From contig DASXJE010000068.1 in the NCBI GenBank assembly GCA_036497565.1, forward strand, positions 1 to 45,085: 45,085 nt of DNA, in the 5' to 3' direction. Made by a program: the position numbers and the translations under genes. The DNA is from Mycobacteriales bacterium (GTDB taxonomy: Bacteria; Actinomycetota; Actinomycetes; Mycobacteriales; QHCD01). Below are positions 41,485 through 45,085 of the stretch, piece by piece; within the stretch, counting starts at the first letter, position 1, and each line of letters begins with the position of its first letter. The notes below the pieces were generated by a model. It was not told the DNA's origin, did not search any database, and saw only the letters and a list, made by a program, of their open reading frames with translations.

Positions 41485-43177
41485 GGTCGCGGTCGACGGC
41501 CTCGGTCGTCTCCGCGAGCAGGTCGAGCTTGTAGGCCAGCCACACGGTGAACTGGTGCTCGGCCTTACGGAGATCGAGGCGCAATGCGCGGGACGCGCGG
41601 TCGAGCTTGTAGAGCATCGTGTTGCGGTGGATGTGCAGCTCGCGGGCGGCGGCGTTGAGGTTGCCGCCGGACTCGATGTAGGTCATCACCGACGCCTCGA
41701 TGTCGCTCGCGCCGGCCCGGGGGCTGCGCAGCGGGGCGAGCACGTCGCGGGCGAACGACCGGCCCTGCTCGCTGGCGGCGAGTTCGGCGAGCGTGGTGTA
41801 GACCCGAAGGTCGTCGAAGCCGCAGGCCCGGTCGAGGCCCAGCCGGCCGCGGAGGCCGAGCGCCAGGCGCGCATCACGGTAGCTGTCGACGATGCGGGTC
41901 GCGCCGATGGCGGGGCGGCCGTAGGCGAGCGCGACCGGATGGTCGACGCGACGGACCAACTCCTGTTCGAGCGCGGCTGCGTAGTCGGCCAGTGCGCTGC
42001 CCGCGGCCTCCGCCGGGTCGTCGCGGCCGTCGACGGCGAGCCGCCGGACCACGGCGACCACCTCGCCGACGACGGTGGCCAAGGTCTGGCAGTTCGGCCG
42101 CGGCACCAGCCGGGCGGTCTGCTTGGCGAGCTGGGAGAGCGCGGTCACCGCCTCGTCGCCGGCCTCGACGAGGTCACGCACCACGATCACGCCGTAGCTG
42201 CCGTCGGTCGGGAAGTCGTAGTGCGCCGCGCGCGCCTCCAGGTCACGCGCGGTCGCGAACCTCCCGTGCAGCAGGGCATGCACGAAGTCGCCCCGGGTGC
42301 GCTCCTCGGCCTGCTCGACGCTGCGCATCCGCAGCATCTCCGTCCCGACGATTGTGGCACCTTGATCGACCACGACCCGGTGCTCGGCGATGTCGCGCGG
42401 ATGCGGCGTGGCGTCGCACTCGACCAGCACCACCCAGCCGTCGTGCCGGCCGGCGAGCAGGATCGGGTTGACCACGCAGGTCGCGTCGACGCCGTCGAGC
42501 CGCAGCGGCCACACCGCCGGGTCGCCGTGCTCCGGCTCCATGCCGATCGGCGAGATCTCGGCCTCGGTCCGCACCGCGGCAGCGACCGCGGCGGGCTCGA
42601 GGACCCGGTCGCGGCTCTGCTCGAAGGCGAGCACGTGGTACTGCGGATCGAGGATCGCCACCGCGCAGCCGGACAGCCGGGCCATCTGATCACACAGCGC
42701 CGCGATCCCGGAGCCGCGGTAGAGCAGCTCGACCAGAGACCGGTGCACGGTGAGCCCGTAGCGCAGCACGTGGGTCTCGCGGGCCAGCGTGAGGTCGGCG
42801 ACCAGGTGGCTGAGCTCCCGGAACCCGACCCGCCCGCCGACCAGCACCAGCGGTACGCCGGTGGCCGGCGCGACGGCGTCCTCCTCGGCCCCCGCGACGA
42901 TCACCGCCGCAGCCGCCCGGCGCTCCAACAGCTTCAGCTCGGCGTCGTCGAGCTGGCCGGACCGGGCGTAGATCACGACGCCGTCGAGTTGGTCGTCGGT
43001 CGACAGCGCCTGCTCCCACGGCAGGCACCAGGTGACCGGCGTGCACAGCAGGTCGGTCTCGACCGTCGTACGGGCCTGGCGTAGCAGCCGCTCCTGCAGC
43101 AGGCGACCGACGGTGAGCTGGTCGTCGGCCACCTCGGCGACCCCGCCGTCGTACGCCGCCCCCGTGACGTCTTCCAT
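41471..43177 (-). CDS. PucR/CdaR-family transcriptional regulator
   Basis: 568 residues. The N-terminal PucR-type domain (LTVGRLLQERLLRQART... with VVIYARSGQLDDAELK) is followed by a middle region of GGDEF-like character (YDFPTDGSYGVIVVRD, RPAIGATRIVDSYRDARLAL) and the C-terminal helix-turn-helix ASVMTYIESGGNLNAAARELHIHRNTMLYKLDRA. Members control purine, sugar-diacid, amino acid and similar catabolic genes. CdaR-like proteins respond to glycerate and control galactarate/glucarate genes, which is notable as a galactarate dehydratase-like gene starts at 44753. The ATG at 43177 has AAGGAG 5 nt upstream. Confidence 0.9.
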   Translation of the reverse strand: MEDVTGAAYDGGVAEVADDQLTVGRLLQERLLRQARTTVETDLLCTPVTWCLPWEQALSTDDQLDGVVIYARSGQLDDAELKLLERRAAAAVIVAGAEEDAVAPATGVPLVLVGGRVGFRELSHLVADLTLARETHVLRYGLTVHRSLVELLYRGSGIAALCDQMARLSGCAVAILDPQYHVLAFEQSRDRVLEPAAVAAAVRTEAEISPIGMEPEHGDPAVWPLRLDGVDATCVVNPILLAGRHDGWVVLVECDATPHPRDIAEHRVVVDQGATIVGTEMLRMRSVEQAEERTRGDFVHALLHGRFATARDLEARAAHYDFPTDGSYGVIVVRDLVEAGDEAVTALSQLAKQTARLVPRPNCQTLATVVGEVVAVVRRLAVDGRDDPAEAAGSALADYAAALEQELVRRVDHPVALAYGRPAIGATRIVDSYRDARLALGLRGRLGLDRACGFDDLRVYTTLAELAASEQGRSFARDVLAPLRSPRAGASDIEASVMTYIESGGNLNAAARELHIHRNTMLYKLDRASRALRLDLRKAEHQFTVWLAYKLDLLAETTEAVDRDLNPR

Positions 43178-43182
43178 GGCGA

Positions 43183-43188
43183 CTCCTT
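43183..43188 (-). promoter_or_regulatory. Ribosome binding site deciding the PucR-family start
   Basis: AAGGAG on the minus strand, 5 nt before the ATG at 43177, which makes the in-frame ATG at 43276 unlikely. Confidence 0.6.
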
Positions 43189-43300
43189 GGACACCGCGCA
43201 CAACCGTGGCGACTGCCGCCACTGCAGACTCGCCATTGTTGCCGCGCGACGCACCCGGCAGGCTGGAATCGCTCAAAAACTGCCCGGCCCCAACAACTAA

Positions 43301-43364
43301 CTTTCATGATCGTGATCGGATAAAGCCGCGAAACGCCGTCCAGATCCGATCACGATCATGAAAG
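43301..43364. repeat. Dispersed palindromic element, copy 2
   Basis: A perfect 21-bp inverted repeat, CTTTCATGATCGTGATCGGAT (arms 43301-43321 and 43344-43364, written here only from the left arm's 21 bases less flank as ATGATCGTGATCGG), encloses a 22-base centre with AAGCCGCGAAACGCCGTC. It is nearly the same as the element at 697-748 in both arms and centre. It sits between the PucR gene start and the thioesterase gene end, both on the minus strand, so it could end thioesterase transcription. Confidence 0.88.
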
Positions 43365-43378
43365 GTAATCGCGGACCG

Positions 43379-43813
43379 TCAGCCGCGCGCGTCCAACGGG
43401 ATGACCCGCGCCGTCGCCGTACCCGTCGCGACCGTCACTCCGTCGGCGTCGGTGAGCGTCGCGTCCAGGAAGGCGAAGTCGTCGACGCGGGCGACGACCC
43501 GGCCGGTTCCCACGATGCGTCCGGGCCGCGTGGGTCGCAGGAACGAGCAGGTGAGGTCGAGCGTCTCCTGGAATTCGTCCGGGCCGAGGCTGGCCAGCAG
43601 GGCCGGCCCCACCGTGTCGAACAACATCGCGGCGAGGAACCCGCCGAGTACCTCGCCCATCGGATTGGTGAAGTCCTCGGTGGCGACGAAGGCCATCTCG
43701 ATCCGAACCGCGACCTCGTCGTACACGACGACCTCGGCGCCCAGTGTCGCCGCCGCGCGCGGGATCGGGCGACGTCCTTCGACCGCGTCCCAGAACGGAC
43801 CAGTTCTGTTCAT
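43379..43813 (-). CDS. Hotdog-fold thioesterase (PaaI-like)
   Basis: 144 residues from ATG 43813; an in-frame ATG 24 bases upstream is possible. The hotdog core shows NPMGEVLGGFLAAMLFDTVGPALLASL, where the family has a catalytic Asp on the central helix, and TLDLTCSFLRPTRPGRIVGTGRVV, with ATGTATARVIPL at the end. It should hydrolyse acyl-CoA or a similar thioester; the substrate is unknown. It lies 44 bp downstream of the AraC gene on the same strand and may be co-transcribed. Confidence 0.87.
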   Translation of the reverse strand: MNRTGPFWDAVEGRRPIPRAAATLGAEVVVYDEVAVRIEMAFVATEDFTNPMGEVLGGFLAAMLFDTVGPALLASLGPDEFQETLDLTCSFLRPTRPGRIVGTGRVVARVDDFAFLDATLTDADGVTVATGTATARVIPLDARG

Positions 43814-43857
43814 TCGCCGACCGTACGGCGCCGTCATGCCGGCAGATTGAACGAAAT

Positions 43858-44637
43858 TCACCCCGCTGCGCGCGGCGGGCCGGGAAGCCGACCGGGGGAC
43901 GTCCCGGCGAACTCGCCGAAATCGCGGATCAGGTGAGCCTGGTCGGCGTAGCCGGTCTCGAACGCGAGCCGCGCCCAGTCCGGCCGTGGCTCGCGGCTCA
44001 TCCGGCCCAGCACCCGTTCGAACCGCATCATCCGTGCGGCGAGCTTCGGGGTGACACCGACCTGCTCGGTGAATCTCCTGATGAGGTGCTTGTGGCTCCA
44101 GCCGATCTCCCGCTGCAGCCCGCCGATCGTCAGGGTGCCACCGGTAGCGACCAGCCGGTCCCACGCGAACTCCACCTCGCGAGCGACGGCCGGGCCGGTG
44201 TCGAGGCGGTCGAGCAGGAACCGGTCGAGCACCGCGAAGCGTCGTGACCACGTCGGCTGCTTGCGCACCATCTCCCCGAGGCGAGCGACTTCGCGACCGA
44301 GCACGTCGTTCATATCGACGAGCTGATCGCGCAACCGGTGCATCGGCAGACCGAGCAACCGATAGGCGCCCAGCGGCGAGAGCGCCACCTCGACGTATTG
44401 CGGCGCGCACCCCCCGTCGATGACCGCGTAGGTGCTCTGTACGCCGTTCACGAACTCCGGCGGCCGCACGGCCGAGTCCTCGATCTTCAGCACCAGCTGC
44501 ACCGAGAGCGACGCGGGCAGCACGAACCGTCCGGCACGATCGGGGGGACGCACCGTCCAGCCGCGATAACCGCGCGGAACCGACCCGCGCAGGCCCGGAT
44601 GGGGCGGTCGCGAGACCGGAGCGTGCGGTGACCGCAT
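43858..44637 (-). CDS. AraC-family transcriptional regulator
   Basis: About 259 residues from ATG 44637; a GTG at 44673 is an alternative and adds 12 residues. The N-terminal part (RGSVPRGYRGW, SVQLVLKIED) is the sensor-like domain common in actinobacterial AraC proteins; the C-terminal helix-turn-helix pair reads LTIGGLQREIGWSHKHLIRRFTEQVGVTPKLAARMMRFE and DWARLAFETGYADQAHLIRDF. It is divergent from the galactarate-dehydratase-like gene, about 115 bp away, and is a candidate regulator of it or of the thioesterase downstream. Confidence 0.9.
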   Translation of the reverse strand: MRSPHAPVSRPPHPGLRGSVPRGYRGWTVRPPDRAGRFVLPASLSVQLVLKIEDSAVRPPEFVNGVQSTYAVIDGGCAPQYVEVALSPLGAYRLLGLPMHRLRDQLVDMNDVLGREVARLGEMVRKQPTWSRRFAVLDRFLLDRLDTGPAVAREVEFAWDRLVATGGTLTIGGLQREIGWSHKHLIRRFTEQVGVTPKLAARMMRFERVLGRMSREPRPDWARLAFETGYADQAHLIRDFGEFAGTSPGRLPGPPRAAG

Positions 44638-44727
44638 GTGGTCAGGATGGCGGATCGACCTCGAAGGTTCCACCCATCTCAGCGGTCCGGGCGGGTGGGC
44701 AGGCCGGGCTTGCGGCGCTGAGTTATC

Positions 44728-44743
44728 GCGTAAGCGTTAGCCT
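44728..44743. promoter_or_regulatory. Weak LacI-type operator-like site and -10 before the dehydratase-like gene
   Basis: GCGTAAGCGTTAGCCT shares the central AAGCGTT with the operator at 21654 and 11 of 16 positions in all. TAGCCT at 44738-44743 is a possible -10 element 9 nt before the ATG. Both are suggestions from sequence only. Confidence 0.25.
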
Positions 44744-44752
44744 TGATCCCCC

Positions 44753-45085
44753 ATGGAAACCGCCGCGCACCCCCTTGATGCCACAGGTTCGGGAGACCTG
44801 TCCGCAGGCCCACGTGATCGCATCAGCTGGGTCAGGATCGCGCACATCAACCTCCCGCTCGAGACGCCGGTCAGCGATGCCAAGGTCCTGACGGGTGTGC
44901 AGCGGCCGCTCACCCACGTGGCCATGTTGTTCGCCGAAATCGTGACGGCCGACGGATCTGAAGGACTCGGCTTCAGCTACGCGAAGCGTGCCGGCGGCCC
45001 CGGTTTGTACGCACACGCTAAGCAGATTGCCGCCGAGCTCCTCGACGAGGATCCGAACGATATCGGCCGCCTGTGGCGCAAACTC
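44753..45085 (+). CDS. N-terminal part of an enolase-superfamily sugar-acid dehydratase (L-talarate/galactarate dehydratase-like)
   Basis: The first 111 codons are present; the gene runs off the right edge. After a poorly conserved leader of about 24 residues the sequence RISWVRIAHINLPLETPVSDAKVLTG and GLGFSYAKRAGGPGLYAHAKQIA follows, which I recognise as the capping domain of mandelate-racemase-group dehydratases, closest in memory to L-talarate/galactarate dehydratases. Such enzymes dehydrate a C6 sugar diacid. The catalytic barrel lies outside the window, so the substrate is a guess. The ATG at 44753 is the only good start near the homologous region. Confidence 0.8.
   Translation, partial: METAAHPLDATGSGDLSAGPRDRISWVRIAHINLPLETPVSDAKVLTGVQRPLTHVAMLFAEIVTADGSEGLGFSYAKRAGGPGLYAHAKQIAAELLDEDPNDIGRLWRKL

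Overview
The window is very GC-rich, densely coded actinobacterial chromosome. The strongest marker is the block fhaA-fhaB-pstP-rodA-pbpA-pknB, followed further on by trpG, a DUF881 gene, crgA, a rhomboid protease and ppiA. In Mycobacterium and Streptomyces relatives this set lies close to the replication origin and governs peptidoglycan synthesis and septation. GTG starts, 4-bp ATGA/GTGA overlaps, TAnnnT -10 motifs placed 6-9 nt before start codons (leaderless type), and coenzyme-F420-type gene remnants fit the same phylum. The genus cannot be fixed from sequence alone; a Frankineae-like actinomycete is a guess. No gene-free stretch exceeds 300 bases. No insertion sequence, phage gene or CRISPR array was seen.

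Layout. 1-2890: end of a membrane-protein gene, a palindromic repeat, and a RecQ-type helicase with a C-terminal phosphoribosyltransferase-like segment (minus strand). 2985-3067: tRNA-Leu(CAG). 3260-10677: a tightly packed plus-strand cell-wall and phosphosignalling operon (two FHA proteins, PP2C phosphatase, SEDS polymerase, class B PBP, PASTA kinase); pknA is not present. 10687-16497: a secreted lipoprotein, a phosphoesterase, trpG, an oxidoreductase, a PPK2 kinase and a quinone-oxidoreductase-like enzyme. These split trpG from the rest of the conserved neighbourhood. 16535-19715: DUF881, crgA, PH-domain protein, rhomboid, cyclophilin, with a paired DnaA box just after crgA.

20519-25964: a LacI regulator divergent from a translationally coupled trio (Gfo/Idh/MocA dehydrogenase, DUF993 aldolase-like protein, AP-endonuclease-2-type sugar isomerase), then an aldo/keto reductase. 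It looks like an uncharacterised sugar or cyclitol degradation module. 26019-35875: mixed housekeeping and accessory genes (MFS transporter, TOBE protein, FUSC protein, three tandem hairpins, a broken F420-reductase gene, PPOX protein, SpoIIE-type phosphatase, secreted HNH lipoprotein, ROK and AraC regulators).

35943-45085: a second catabolic zone. An orphan Tat/lipoprotein solute-binding protein, a Gfo/Idh/MocA dehydrogenase and a PhyH dioxygenase form one operon; then come an MFS transporter, a PucR regulator, a thioesterase, an AraC regulator and the start of a galactarate/talarate dehydratase-like gene. LacI-type operator sequences resembling the one in front of the first sugar module also occur before the solute-binding protein gene and, more weakly, before the dehydratase gene, which suggests that the two zones may share regulation. 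A 52-64-bp palindromic element occurs at both ends of the window.
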